NCBI GenBank assembly: GCA_030141605.1 | Contig: JAQGDQ010000131.1 | Span: forward strand, 126,001-186,000 | Direction of reading: 5' to 3' | Length of the DNA stretch: 60,000 nt | DNA from: Tubiluchus corallicola | Lineage: Eukaryota; Priapulida; Priapulimorpha; Priapulimorphida; Tubiluchidae | Shown: piece by piece, positions 1-24,600 of the stretch | How positions within the stretch are numbered: the first letter of the stretch is position 1 | Layout: every line of letters begins with the position of its first letter | Notes under the pieces: model-generated | Database searches by the model: none | What the model saw: only the letters and a program-made list of their open reading frames with translations | What the model was told of the DNA's origin: nothing | Program-made: the position numbers and the translations under genes

Positions 1-50
1 TAAAATAACTAGAATAAATAAAACAACATTGTTTTACAGTCTCTTAGCTA

Positions 51-2757
<2,707 letters not shown>

Positions 2758-4784
2758 GTTTTCTAATTTGAAAAATATTTAAAACACTAAAAGAAATCAA
2801 AGCCTTCTACTCAAATGGAACACAAAAATGAAGAGAGGAATTTCAGACACCGGTGTCAGGTCAGCTAACCTCTGGCCAGCGATCGATTAGTGATCGCAAA
2901 GAATTCGATTACTGAACGTGTGGTACAGCACACGAAGTTTAGTTTGTGACAAATATTTTTTATTTCGACTTCTTGTTCCACTTTTACGTAGTTTTAGGTA
3001 TCTTAATTGGCTTTTATTTAATTTATTTATACTGTAGCAGTCCTCTTCTAGCTCATCTTTCGTTGTGGAGATAATTTTTAAGGAGCCAATACATTTTTGC
3101 TATCTTTCTTATTAGAGATTGACTGAAAAGGCTTGTTTAACTGAAATATGGAAAGAGAACAAACCGCTTCAAGAAAGTATAGGTGTTGAACAACAAGATA
3201 ATAAAGTTAAAGCGACAGCTTCTAAATAAAAGAAGAAACAGAAGCAGCCAAAAATGCGTCAAAAGAAGTTAATTTGTCACAAAGAAGTAAAAAAATATAA
3301 AAAGAGTAATACTAATATATCATGATGGTTAACAGAAAATTTAGCATGAAAGAGGATAAAATTTATAAATATACATATAATGAATTGTGAAAAATTGTCA
3401 CTAGTCAGAAGAGTAAAAAAGCTAGAAAGCTGACAGCAGTAAGGAGGTGTTAAACATTGAGCATTTTGGAAATATAAAACGAAAATCTCTAGTAATAAAG
3501 AGGTAAAGTGTGGTATTAAAAATAAAAGGGGCAATGAGATAATGACAAATGAAAAATTGGCACATTTGCAGTTTACTAGGTTCATTGAACATTACAAACT
3601 TTACAGGCTTCATTACATTCTCCTCACACCCTACTACCTTCATATATCAATCCGACTTCTGACACTCTATCTCCTTCCCGCTCCCCATACCAAAATATAC
3701 CAAGCTGCCACACTGCCAAACCAGCCATACTGCATACCTGCCAAAACTAATTGATTGACTAATTGACTAGCTTAGCTAGCTAACTAATTAACAGTCTTCG
3801 TTCAGTCACATTTTTTGAATGGCATGAAGCCTCAAGTTCCGTGTGTTCCAATATCCATTACATGGGTTTATATGGGTTGTATGGTTTATACATAGGCCTA
3901 ATGTAATATAATCTGTTTGAGACTTTGAGTATGTCTTTTGCACTTTGTCCTGTTGGTTGCTATGGCTTGTTAGTATTATTAAAGTTTTAATGTAAATCTA
4001 ATCTCTTCATCTGGTCATTCTCCATAATTTCATCATACTTCTCACCACGTCTTCGCATCTTCATTACATTTCAGGCTTACCTTCCCTTTATCTTATACCT
4101 CCTGCACTCCGTTATTCAATATTGGCTGTTCGGCTCAGATCTTACAAGTTCACCTTCTGATTGGAACCAATAGTCATTTGTGCTGTTCATCATAATTAAT
4201 TGTTAGGCTATATCTTATTTAAGGTTATTTTTCATGTTCTTTCTATATTGTGCATTTTTGTATAAGATATTGCCTCCTCTGTACTTGGCTCTAGAAGTAA
4301 ATAAACAACAAATACACAGCTGTTAGAGATAATCTTGCTGAAAACTGTACCACATTTTAAACTTTGAATTACAAGGCTTCAGATTCAATTAGGCATATCT
4401 TTGAGTGTAAGCACTTGAGAGTACGAAAATTAAAAGTAAGTGTTAAAACTTACATATTAGCAAGTATTGTGACTTTTGGAAACTATATTTAAATAAACTT
4501 GTATTATACAAAAAGTTCATTTTGCAAAGTTTAATTAGTTTGACTACGTGGAAAACAGTTTAAAAGATAAAGTGTTATTGTATCTGCATTCTTCTAGATG
4601 GGCCTATCATTAAATGTTTATCTAATTTAATTGAAGAAGGAGCTGTTAAGTAGTAGCATGAAAGAATAGTTAATACTCGTTTAATCTAACATAAATTGTG
4701 TTAGTAACTTTTATTAAACTAACTGGCCTTTTTTACTCAACCTTGCTTATTGTTTTCTCAGTGTCCCCATATCTTATCTAGCCG
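2758..4784. other. divergent intergenic region between TPI and the AKAP-like gene
   Basis: This 2 kb must hold the promoters of both flanking, head-to-head genes. It is AT-rich. I see no clear TATA box or CpG-dense block, only a small GC-richer patch around 2850-2960 beside TPI. The stretch 3760-3795 is a low-complexity TAGCT/GACTAAT sequence. No convincing exon is visible; the longest frames (about 100 codons near 3280-3750) have biased composition and no recognisable domain. Confidence 0.5.
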
Positions 4785-7751
4785 ATGGAGAATCAGCAAC
4801 CAGATGAGAAGAGTTTGAAAAAAGCACGATTTCCTTGGCAGGTGAAAGGTCACCACCAGCGAGTTAGACTCGAGGACAGTACTGATGGTGCTTCATCTTG
4901 TCACGAAGAGGTTGTTTTGAGTGACAGACACAGTGTAGCTAAAAGGCTTCACGAAACACAAGACACTGATGAAGCTGGGAACAGAAAAAAGAAATTTTAT
5001 GGAGAAAGTTGCCCAGAACAACGAGTCGAAGGGCCCATCATATCTTGTGCAGTTAGTGAATCTCAGACTGAAGAACCAGTTTTGCAGTATGGACAGCAGT
5101 CAGGTCCAAGAATTGTTGAAGAATCTGAGCACCCAGACGAGTCTACCTGTGATAATGAACTACCAAAAAGCCCTAAGCAAAGTGATACCGACAGCACAGA
5201 AGTTACGATATCTTCGCCCACAAGTATGGCTGCTGCCTGCGCTGATTCGGCGAGCTTGCGCATGTTGGATACCTGCAGTTTGTTGTTAGAAAATGCCATG
5301 ATGGAAGACAGCAGTGGAACTGATTCTGATAGTGATGCAGTTGAAGACGGGCCTGGGCTAGCAGCTACCGACCGGGCAGTGCAAGAATTTGCTAGACGAG
5401 TTATTCACACTATCACGCACACTTACGTCCAGTTAAGAAAGTGGCAAACTCGACACATGGCAAGAAGTATCATCGATAATGCAATCAATAAGGTAAAAAT
5501 GGCCTCCTGTTTTGACAAAATAAAAATGTATTTTAGTGTTTCAAAGTTTTACTGTTGCTTGAACTTGAGCTATAACCAAACAGCCTTAATCCAGCTGTCT
5601 ATTCTAGTCTAACCCAGCTTGTCTAATGAGCGTTTTCTGATTTGCTTTATACTATAATGATCCTAATCTACCATAGTTTACTGGTCTGCTTGAATGGAAA
5701 ATTAAGTGTATTTAAAGTGCAATAACTTACTTTTAGATTGGAACTGATTAATCATTAGTTGCTTCTTTATTGTAATGAAAATTTCTACCTCTGTGTTTCT
5801 GAAAATGGGTGCCTATTGGTGCTTTAAAATTAGTGTGATATATTCAAACCTGATAAAAATCTTGTCTGCTAAGATTCAGTCAAGTATACACACATTTGTG
5901 GAGATAAAACTAGGCCAGAGACACCTAATACAATTCACCAGTAACTGTTGCATGCAAATTTACGTGCAATTAAGTATGTTTTGATACGTTTCTCAAAAAA
6001 ATTTTAATTTCATAAAATTAACAAACTTTAGTATGATCAAAATGTGCAAAAAGCTTTATATGTGAGCATCTCATGGACATTATGAATCTTATTTAGTTTA
6101 TGTAAAACATGGCAATTTAGTATCTCTTCCTGCAAATGGACAATATAGTTCAGTAAAAAAACGAAAAAACCTCAAAACTTGGATGTCAATAAACTTGGGT
6201 GTAGTAGTAATGTACTAACCATAAAGTCCAGATGCCTACTGCTGGGGGAAAAGTAATTCATTTTGCAGATGTTTATTTTAAAGGTGGAGGTTATTTAATT
6301 TGTTATTAACACGTGTTATTTCTAGGTTTTAGAAGATTCAGGACTGGCACCTGGCTCAACAGAAACTGGGTTATTAGATGTTTTAAATGAAGAAGATGTT
6401 GTGGTTGATGAACAGGAGCATGACCAGGATGTAGCCAATAGTATTGAAGCACAGGGTGTATCAGCCGCTATTCTAAATAGGTAATTGTGGTTATAAGTCA
6501 ACTGTGGTAACTGTGGGATTTAATTATTTGAGAAAGACGGAAGGAGTACAACAGAAAGTTAGAAATCTTGTCAGGACTGGAATCTGGAATCTTGAGAACC
6601 CTGGTCAATCAACTTTATTTTTCTAAAGTATAAGTCTGCTGCATAAACAGGAAAGAATGCCCTACCTAGAAGTTTCTTGATTTAACTCTGTTTTTAACAA
6701 AAATAGCAAGAAACAATTGTGAAACTGCAATTTCTGAAAACTGCTCTGAAGAGAGCTTACATAGATGGTGCCCCAAGATGTCTAGTTAAGTTGCTTGGTC
6801 CATCTGACAAGTTCGAGTTTCTTTTGTTGAAGCGCACAATCCTTGTTGCTGATATTAAAGACATGTCCATTTTTGCATTTTCTTGTTCTTTCTTGATTTG
6901 TATGATCATACGTATTATGAGCGATTACAAAGGCAACTTCTGGTTTAAGTTTCAAACCTGTGAATTAAAGCGCCCAAACCTGAGTTTTCATCATTGTTAA
7001 GTTGGTGACTAAATACATCATACAAATGAGATAGCTTTTGGAAATCTTATTTTGCAAAATATTTAATTCCAGTCTTGTAGTCTATGATTAAGTTTATCTA
7101 TGATAACCTTCTGCCTAATTAAATTTATATTATGTTGAAACCAGTTTCCGGTTTGAGATTATAATGACTCTAGAAATAATGTGTAGCTGGCCTGAGCCAA
7201 ACCAAAAAGAATTGGTACCAGCCCGAATCAAAACAACTGAGGATTAAATGCTATAGGTTACACGGGGTTTTTTATCCAAAAATGCCAAGATCCAGGGGCT
7301 TGTCCAGCTATACCTGTATTTTCGTTTTCCATAAACTGATTTTAGTTTCAAAAACTGAACAATTGTTAACAATTGCTGACACTGAAATTAATTCAGATTA
7401 TGTTAAGTGGTAAAATTTCTTGATAAATTCCTCCATAGAAAATGTACAAGAATAAATGGTCTATCGCTAGACCTTTTTTATATAACTTTTTTTCATTCTA
7501 GAGGATTACATATCGCTGACACAACCAACTCCAACGGAGACCAATCCCCTGCTGACACATCAGCCGCCACATTCAGAAACGAACAGGTTTCGCTCACGCA
7601 CAATTGGAGTTTGTCATCTCCTGTGCCACCTACAACGTCGCAAGCTGGACATTGTACCAGAAACGCGAGTCTGTCATGTGACAGTGGCAACGAGCAGCTA
7701 CTTGATGCAGCTGTTTCTGTAGCGATAAGTCAACAAGGACTGAACTTTTAG
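4785..7751 (+). CDS. acidic 370-aa protein with an AKAP-type RII-binding helix
   Basis: Family not recognised. Three coding exons, 4785-5492, 6326-6480 and 7502-7751, have GT-AG borders and consistent phase and give 370 residues. The N-terminus is basic (KKARFPWQVKG), followed by about 150 hydrophilic, Ser/Glu/Asp-rich and probably disordered residues. A predicted helical block at about residues 205-240 contains HMARSIIDNAINKVLED, split by the first intron. Position by position this helix resembles the engineered consensus PKA-RII-binding helix AKAP-IS (core LAKQIVDNAIQQA): small residue, two branched aliphatics, DNAI, then another aliphatic. Known AKAPs use such amphipathic helices to dock the PKA regulatory dimer. 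No membrane segment, signal peptide or catalytic domain is visible. The C-terminus ends ISQQGLNF. A strong splice acceptor (TTTTCTCAG) lies 23 nt before the ATG. The structure is near-certain as a gene; PKA anchoring is inference. Confidence 0.82.
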
Positions 7752-8604
7752 GATGATAGTCAGCTATTTTACACTGATAAAGAGTATCAGCTATACTCTG
7801 CACCAAAATTTTGAACAAGCTACTGTTTATGAGTATGTTGCAATGCAGATAACTGAACAATGCCCAGTTTTGTTAGCTAGCAAACCAGCACTGTAAATAA
7901 CGTAATGGTATGCCCTGTTCATTTTTCAGTGGGCTTTGTTTTGCATGGAAGGCTTGACATTAATGTCCATTCTTCCTGGACTAGTAATAGTTCAGTAGTA
8001 ATGGCACTAGTAAAAAGAACTAATCATTTAGGCTCAATTTTTGCTGCTGAATTTAAGAGCTATATTAACTTTCTCGTATATTTTAACGACAGTGTGAGCA
8101 TTGAATTTGTGCCATCTGTGTACGTAAAAATAGACGCTTTGTACTAATGAATTTCAGTTTTGAACACTTTTTTGTCTGTGTTATACTCTAGGCACTATAC
8201 AAATAATTAAGGACGAGTCAAACCAACATATCAGTTCAATCCAGCCTGTTCCCGGATCTGGCAGTACAAATCCAGATCGGATCTAGACACTCAGTGCCCC
8301 TTGCACTTCTAAAGTCCAAATGCTTTGGAGTTCTATTTTTTGCCACAGTTACTATTTAAAGTAATGATGATGATAGCACATAAAATATCACACAAAGTGT
8401 CAAATTTCAGACAATAAATCAGTTTCCAAAACCAACAAAATTAGTGATTAAGTAAGACTTTTAATCTAATTCATTCAAAATTAAATATGTGTTCAGAAAC
8501 TGCAGTAAAAAGCTTTTGCTGCTTTGATTGTTTTTCATTTTTTGATATAATTTTCATTGAAACAAGAGAAGAAAAGGCTCAAGGATTTGCAGATGTCCTG
8601 AAGA

Positions 8605-8720
8605 TGATGACAAAACTGGGCTGTTGCTGCGACTGATAATGATTATGGTAATAGTGATGATGAGGATGAAAATGATGATAATCATGATGATGATGGTGAT
8701 GAGAATGAAGAGGGGTAGGA
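8605..8720. repeat. degenerate GAT/TGA trinucleotide repeat
   Basis: Repeated TGATGATGA blocks interrupted by single substitutions over about 115 bp. Simple-sequence decay; no coding context. Confidence 0.8.
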
Positions 8721-9317
8721 GGATGCCATGGCTTTTCCTATTTGTGGGGTGCTTCTAGTTCTAGTCTGGATCCGCCATCATATTTCACGCAAACATTACC
8801 TAGTAGCAGGTACCTAATTACTTTATCCGTCTTCAGCTGTTTGCCAATGACGAGTTCATTTCATGGCTGCAAGCTATCTTCCTCTTTAATGAGGTCTAAT
8901 TACCTTGGCGTAGATATTCAGGATTATTGATTTAAAGGATTGTCGTTGTTGTTTATATATCTCAATGACTAACTTAGCACAATTACCATTATTGCACAAA
9001 TTTTCAGTAAAGACTGGAATCAGTTCTTGACTTTTGTCGACATAACCACGTTTTTACAGTGTACTAATATTTTTCTTGCAAGTCATGTCAAAGTCTACTA
9101 CAGAACTACTACGCTTCAGTTTTTTTCTAGAACTGTATCTCTGTGGAAGACTGGTAATTCATGTTTTTTCCTTTTGATTATCATCTCTAAACCAAATTAG
9201 TGAATTTTACTGCATTTCATCTTTTCCCAATTTTGCTGGTTTTTACCACTTACGACTGCATAATTGCTCTGTTGTTAAACATACTTGTAATGAAAGGCAA
9301 GATCCTATAACCATTGC

Positions 9318-9342
9318 AATATGTATATATATATATATATAC
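9318..9342. repeat. (TA)n microsatellite
   Basis: About ten TA units. No associated motif. Confidence 0.85.
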
Positions 9343-10119
9343 AGCATATAAAACGACTCACAGAGAAAATAATTTTGAGTTATACCGTCTGCACTGTTCA
9401 TTGAATTACATTTTATTGAAGACGAAGTTTGAGGCAAAATACAATAAAGGCTTCATGTATTTCTGGAGGATATAAGATAATTGATCTTCAGTGTAATATG
9501 CAGTGCCTACTAATGCGCTTGCGTGTGTGTGTGATTATTATTGCTACAGATATTTGGATCATCTAGACTTAAGTAAAGTTTTTTGAGAATGCTCATCAGG
9601 AACGGAATGTTTCACTAAAATTTTCCTTTTTAAGATGAGATGGAAAAGAGGGTTTAGAAAATCATTTTGGAAGGCAAAGTGAAGACTGTTGAACTTCATT
9701 GCTTTAATATATGAATCTGCTGGTTTTGTTGTGTGGCCAAAAGATTTGCCAGTTTGATGTGTGTGTTGCACTACTGCCCGAGTGTCCATATGTAAAACTG
9801 TCTATATTTATGCTCACTGTGTCACTAGATACGTGATGTAACAGGAGTCTGATGGGTATTATTTGATGAATTGCTAGCTGACTTTTTTCCCACACGTAAA
9901 TTTTTTGAAATCTGCCAGATGGTTCATAAACACAGGATGCCAGATGATGTATGAGCACACACACATCTAGTGATTTGGTATATAAGGCATAAGCTTCAAA
10001 TAGTAAGACAGTTGGCTGTTGAGTACATATCACCTGACGACGAGATTGCAGTAGAAACTTGCAGACTGGAGTGGCTAGTATAACCTGGTTACAAACTGGG
10101 TGTACAGGTGAGCAAGACT

Positions 10120-17314
<7,195 letters not shown>

Positions 17315-18683
17315 TATGTGGTGTCCTGTTGGATGAAACTTCTTTGCAAAACAATTTAAGTAAAATTAGGCATCTGGTGATCACACCAGCCAAGTGGGGC
17401 TGAGATGAATGTTTACATGCTTTGCTAGGATGAAAGTGCTAGTGCATGCAGTTTGTCCTAAAGTATTTTAGGTAATCTTTTACTTGGGCAATCAAGCTTA
17501 GATGGACGACCCATCAAGTTGCAAATTCTTGCAATTTGGCTTTTTTGTTTGTTTAGCTTATGGACAGTGTGATTTATTGATTTATGTGTAGTAATATTTG
17601 CAACCAGTTATGTACCCACACAATGCTTTATTTAGTGCTATATTAATTAGCTCTAGCAAGATATGTTTTTCCACATGCACCACAAACAAAATCTGTTTTT
17701 AGGCTCATGTAATAATTTCCAAGTAGCTGACACACAATATTTATTATAGCTCTTGAACTAGATATTCAATTAAGTAGAACCTTTGTCATAGTCGTTCAGC
17801 ACTAGTCACCACTGGGAGTCAATTCATTACGATAAGAACAAATAACTGTAAAATATATTGTGGATGGTTAAGAAACAGATCCAGCAGATGTAATAAATTC
17901 TCATTTTTAAATGATTATGTGATGTTTAAGTTCTAAAATTTTGAAATGTTAAAATTTAGTCATTATCACGCTTAAAATGGCCCATGAATGTAATATTAAA
18001 AGCAAGAATTTTAATCGGAGATCCTATAATTGGTGCTGTACTTGCAATTGTTCTGTATGAACGATCTCTGTCTGTGTATATTTTCCAACCAAATTCGCAA
18101 TATTTGGAATGTTTCTCTCCAATGCAAAATTAAAAAATAAAAGTCATGGCTAACCTTGTTAAACACCTATGGTGTAGTTCCGTATGTCCCAATGACGTTA
18201 TACCAATTTTGTTCAGTAGTGAACAATGGCATTTCCCCATATTGCTCAACATAAAAAATGGAGAGTCTAAACTCTAAAATTATCAGGATCAATTTTTGCA
18301 ATAAGGACACTTTTGCAAAATTCAAATACAAGTGTGTAAAATATCTCACACACATCAATGTCACTGTAGTCCTAACTCTCCAAATTTTTAATGCTATTCT
18401 ACTGGATGCAATTTCAAAGTGAGTAACTTTACATACAAAAACATGCAAATGCATAAGAAATCTTTACTTAATACTGTAGCTTAGTAAAGAAACACTGTGT
18501 AAAGGCAGCAATGGTTCACAAATTGATTATTGAAAAAGTATAATATATACATATGAATATATATCACAAGCAGGATAAAGTGAGACAGTTATTTAAAAAA
18601 CACCTTAGTTAATTTCGTCCACATTGAGCGAATAAAAGTAATGTATATTACAATAATAAAAACTACAATATGTACAAATGATT
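17315..18683. other. convergent 3' region between CaMK4 and RGP1
   Basis: The two genes point tail to tail. A possible CaMK4 polyadenylation signal (AATAAA) occurs near 17892. I see no further gene, only AT-rich untranslated or intergenic sequence. Confidence 0.5.
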
Positions 18684-21600
18684 TCAGAAAACAACAAAGT
18701 TAGCTGTTTTAGCTCCAGAACTTGCATTTGAAGCCAACAACGGATTTGTGGCGAATATTTTGACAGGTAAATCCCACACTAATGTTTCTACGTCTAAGTC
18801 GACTGGACCTCGCCAGATACTGCTCTCTGACTCATCTTGTGGAACTGGATGGTTAGCCAATGGTCTTCCGGCTGCCACAAACTCAAAATGGAGCCTCCAC
18901 TTTAATGCAACTACAAATGTTTGCAAAAAATTGGTAAAACTTGAAATAAAAACATTTTACGACTCCTCTACTAATGAAAGTCCAAGTCTTGGCATTCAGC
19001 ACAAGTGACTTGCACTAAACATAAATTGCATTTGCTTCAACTCACAAGTGATTTATTTGAAGCAAATAATTGTGACTCACCTATATCTGTAATGAAGCCG
19101 GGAGTGACGTGCAGCGGTATTGGCAATATTGCCTGACACTTGCTCGTGTGCAGGCAGTAATCATGGTGCTTTGTGTAAGACACCACTGTAGAACCTGAGC
19201 CGGGTTTTAACCGATATTCGTCAGATACCACTTCCTCACTCTGTAGAACTACTGAAAGCTTAAGAAAATGTCTACATTTTAATTAATAAATGGACTTAAC
19301 ACTTAATACAGCAGTAGGCTGAATCTGTTGTATGTCTAGAGAGCAATGTGCAGCAATGTACAGTGGTACAAGAACTATCTGACAAATAAAAAAGTTTGAC
19401 ACACTGGAAGCCACCTAACAAGCCAACACAACACTCAGCAGCAGGACTTACTTTCTACGCAGGATCAAAACCTGGCTCATTATCAGGAATAATCCTCTAA
19501 AATAAGATGTGAAGCAAACAAAGGCAGTGTTGTAGTGTAATGCAGATGAAAATGTTGTGTAAACGAACAGAATTTCAAACCTTAGGCTTGCGAAAAACGG
19601 TTTTTCTTTTTCTTTTCCAAACATTTTAGAAGAGAGATTAATTCATTAACTAGTCCAAAACTAAACAGTAGTAACATCAATGTTGTAATTCACTTTATAC
19701 TAATTCTAAAGGCAGCACAGTTAACCCTATTACTGCTTCTCCTTTCTCTCTTTACTACCCCCATTTTAATGCTTCAGCTACTCCTTTATACCTGCTATTA
19801 TGCATTGGTAAGTCTAAGAACTACAAAAAACTAGGTTGTGGCATTTTACAACAGCTTGAGCCATGTACTAGCTACAAGTTTAGCAAAAATAAGGAAGTAA
19901 AAATGCTTGACTTAAGAACATATTTTCACAGAGATAAGGTAGAGGTTTATATGTTTATATTATTAACAAACATAACCAAAACTTAACACGACTGGTAAGA
20001 AAAGTCAATAACCCTAGAACAGCAGGTTACCCATGTTCAGATGTATATACAGTGTATACATAATGCACATCTACACAGTATTGCGCACAAAATCACCAAG
20101 ATATGATCACCCATTCATTTATTAACCAGGCCTAGCATCGCTTTCCCTTTGTCTCCAAGTACACACTGTAACCACTTTATTATTTTTACCATCTCACCAA
20201 AGCATTATGTTAAAGTAATTAGAGAAATCACAGATTGCACTATTTATCTTTACTTATTCATAATCACAATAAATGTAACAACAAATTTACAAATAATACA
20301 AGTAAGTGTGAATGGGAGGCCCACACAAAGCTGCAACATGTGTTGGCTAAGTCAGGGCCACCCAAATTAGTACAACTATAAAATTATGTTTTATCGATAG
20401 TTAAAAAAAGATGAGCAGCAGGAAGAGTGCTAGCAGGTGGTGCAACTGTGATTTTTATAAAAGTACAATAATGTTTTGTAAAAAAGGACATTCTTGAAAA
20501 TAATAGTTATGCTAGTATAAATAATTTGCACCTATTACAGACTGTACAATGACATTAATTTTTTTATGTAATTCATACGTGTAAACTTGACAAGCAATAT
20601 AAATAAAAATTTTAACTGTAGTGAATCATTGAGAAACAAATCCACTACATTGGCCATACAATGTACATTTCCTAAAAAAGTAAAAAAAACAAATTAACAT
20701 TCACGTCCGTAAATACCTGCACACAAGGAATGGTGGCATCTGTGAAGTCAAAGGTTCCAATGATGTCCTCACCTATCCGGTACGAAGATTTGAATAAGCA
20801 AAACCGACAAAGTTTACCTTTTGCATTTGTAATGTTATACGAATCTAAAGCAAGAAATAAATTTAAATTATTACTGAATAAAACCTGCTGAGAAAGTTAA
20901 TAGAAATATATCGGTATACTTATCACATTTTATTAATTAACTAGGAAATCTTAGAAAACTGTTAAATTTATTAGGCAAAAATTCAACTCATTAGAGTAAA
21001 TTTATGTCAAAGCACAATAGCATTCAATCTGAAATTCTAAATTATTTGACTCACAGTTCAAAAAAAATGATAATGCCAGCTGCCAAGCAGTCTTGGGTTG
21101 AAATTTGTGTTATCACACTGTGTTGTACAGCCTGTCTCAAAACCATACAGAAATGTCAAAATTGAAGAGATCGAATCTAAACCTATCAGCGATCTTGTCT
21201 TGCGTCTCGCTTATTGGTTTATGAGCCAGGTGCTGAGATCGTAAACACACTTGCCAGTACTGCTACTGAACAACAGTCACTATGCATGCTAGAACACTTA
21301 TAGGTGCTAGTATGCACGGGCTTCATAATGGACAGAATCAGGATGAAAATGATAGGTATTTTTAATTATAGTACAATAGTTTTGATATGGTTATGATATA
21401 TATATATATGTATACCGAATTCCTGCATATTGTTAAAATTTACTTCTGAAAGATTCTCAACATCTTTCATACGGTGACTAGCGAATCATCACAACTCAGT
21501 CACATTCTCAAGTGTTTTATGAATCACACAATTGAAGCTCCAGCCATAGGAACACTTTGAACAGTGAAGTAATGTTTAGGACTATTACGACATTGAAAAA

Positions 21601-24600
21601 GTAAACAATGTAATTAGCTGCAACTAGAAACACGCACGCTAAAACACATTTTAAGGTAAAGCCATTGTAATAAAAAGAATTTCTTCTATTTAACACCTCA
21701 ATGAAGTTATCCGTCTGTAATTCAAAAACTCAGAACACACTTTTGTCAGAAATCTTTATAAATTATAACAAACACATAAATATTAAACGTACTCTGCGCT
21801 CGCCTAGCAGTGTGAGTTTGCAAAACATGTAGAGCATGTTCCAATACAGGCTGTTCCTCTTCTTCCGGTAAGAAAGGGTTACTAGGCAAGGCCGGCATAT
21901 TCTGCTGCCATTTTTCCTGCAACTCGGCAATTCCTGCGTAATTAAAAACATGCACTGTAACTAATGTGACAGGCAACATAATGTAAGCCTTCTAAATTCT
22001 TCCTACATACGTGCGCCATCTGTTGAGCGATAACTAAGGCTTTTCCATCAGGCATGTTGTAATCAATTATTCGGTAAAACAAAAGCTGTAATCCTCTCTG
22101 AACTGAACATTCTAATATTATAAAACAGAAAATCTAATGAACAATTATTGTGATAAGTTTGCCAGACAAAACGGTGACAACATGTTTCGTCAATTTTCAA
22201 ATTTCAATCAATTTTAAGACTATGTTTGAAAACCGCAAACAACATACTGATAGGCTATTGTTAATAGGTCATCAATGTGTTTTTATATTATTGTTTCAAC
22301 GTCATCAACAGTATGTATACAAGTGAAACCTATTTAGCTCAGTACCATCATTAAACGAATAAATGAAAACATTCAAGACATTACAAGAAAATTATTAATA
22401 TAACTATATAACAACAACAACAACAACAGCAGCAGCAAGTTTAGTGTAAATATAAATATAAAGAAATGTCTTGAGAGATTTAGCTATTTAAATAATATTG
22501 TTTTTTTTTGGTTATAAGAGACATGGAAAAGTTGCCAGTAAAACAAAATAGTCAGTATTCTCTGACTGAAGGAAAAGCTAAATGACTTTTCAGACCAAAC
22601 CTCATTTTGACCAACTGATGCTTTATTTTGGCCTAAAACATGCAAATTATCACCTATTTCACTACTAAAACATTTGTGATACTCAAACATTAGCTCAAAA
22701 TCTTGATTAATGGCCATTAACCTAGCCCCAGCCTAAAATTACAGGCTGGGTTATGCTTTTAAACTGAATACTGTTTTTCTTTAATGCGTAAACCACTGGT
22801 GTAAATGCTCAGTGACTGAGACATAGACTAGTACCCAGACAACGTATATAACATCCCTTAAGCATGCAGTCACTTAGTGTATTGAAAAACAAATACTGAT
22901 TTGTTTTAACAACAAAATTGGGGGACTAAAATGTATATCACTAAATAAAGTTAATTCTAACAAGCAACTTCTGATCAAACTTTAACTGTAATAGCTGGAT
23001 AAATAACTTAAACACCGAAAAACTGCTGATACACTGAAACTTTGTACGGAAAAATCATAACTAAAAAAAATATTTCAGTATTTTAAAAAAAAATTGTTAT
23101 AATAGAGCATAGTTTAAGATTGGTACTTTTTTATTAACTACTAAATAAAATTTGAAATGGTTTAGCTGTTAAAACTGCTTTGTGCCCAATTTTTTACCGC
23201 AATAAGCTCATTATCACTGAAACACAGATAGCGCAAAGGTTGCACAGAGGTCATTGTAACACAATTTTCCCACAATCCTTTAGACAATGGTAACAATGGA
23301 GATATAAAGACTGTTTCAACCAGCCCTGGTTTCCCTGATTAGTTAGTAACCAATAACAATACCTGGTACAAGCAGTACCCTGAGAGGAACTCGAAGAAGT
23401 TTTATAGGCGAGTTGACTCGTTGTGTTCCTATAGTTATCTTGTAAGCATATCTCACTGCTTGCCCTTTGTATGACGGTGGAGAATCAAAGGGGAGTGTTT
23501 CTCTGTAAATATCTAAAATAACACAGATTAATTCTTAGTGACAATGAATAAAAAATCCTAGACTCAAAAAACAAGGAAAGGGAAGGACATAGCATTTCGA
23601 AATACCACCATAATTCTTTTTCGGGTGAATACAAAAAGACAAAACAAAAAAATCACGAGTAATTACTAGAACTGCTAAGTTAATTTTTATTCATTTTAGT
23701 CATCTGAAAAGAGTGACTACTTCAGCAATAATGATTGGAACAAAAATTCTTGAGATAATGAAAGCACTGGCAATAAAATTGAAATAAATATCTGAAGCAG
23801 ATCATTGGCAGTCCTTTCGCAGTGCTTCTTTTTCTATTTTACTTGCAGAAAAAGTAACATGGGAGTAGATAGGAAAAGTTTTATTTGGTACATTAATAAT
23901 CGTCGGTTATTGCAGAAATGTGATAACCATTATTTCTGTTTGAAGAGTCTGTGTAAAATGTTTACAGAATAATGATCATTTGTGGCTGTCACATGTCCAT
24001 ATCGTGTTAAGACGACAGGTTTGAGTGCAAAATGTACGATACTTTGTTAGGACTTCGCAGTCAAAACAAACACGCAGGCTCAGGCCACTTTCCAAGCTTA
24101 TTTGCACTGCTAACTATTTTAGTATAGCATTTTGGCTTCAACTAATGAGTACAGCAATTAAAAATGTGGTCACTGTTCCATGTTAATGGTATTTTATATG
24201 ACTACATGCACAAAGCCTGCGTACATTTGCAGGAATGACTAACTACATGTATATAATTTATAATACATGTACATGTTATACTTAAGTACTGGTGAAATGA
24301 AAAGAAAATTATCAAAGTCGAGTAAATTACGAAAACTCTCCTAATTAGAATTCAAAATATAGCCAGTAATGACCCAGGCTGCATCACTAAGGCGTGTTTT
24401 AATTTGGAAATAAACAGTAAACTTTAATTTCGTATTTTGACGCCAGCTCTTTTCTAATTACATTTGCTAAGTATAAATTGCCTCTAGATCACTATAATCA
24501 ACTTAATACTATTTGTTAGTTTAGAGAATTTTAGTTCCCCCTCCCAGTTTGGTTAAATGTTTCACTGCACGATAAAACATGTTAATCGGAGTGAAGCTAG

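Larger units (their letters stand above)
7752..10119. other. intergenic region between AKAP-like gene and CaMK4
   Basis: No gene seen. It begins with the 3'UTR of the upstream gene (an AATAAA lies near 8415). It holds a degenerate (TGA/GAT)n stretch at about 8605-8720 and a (TA)n run at 9318-9342. The rest is unique AT-rich sequence with only short chance frames. The promoter or 5'UTR of CaMK4 should lie in the right half. Confidence 0.5.

Noticed and set aside
9559-10033. Overlapping minus frames upstream of CaMK4
   Set aside because: No recognisable domain, no splice support, and opposite to the CaMK4 5' region.
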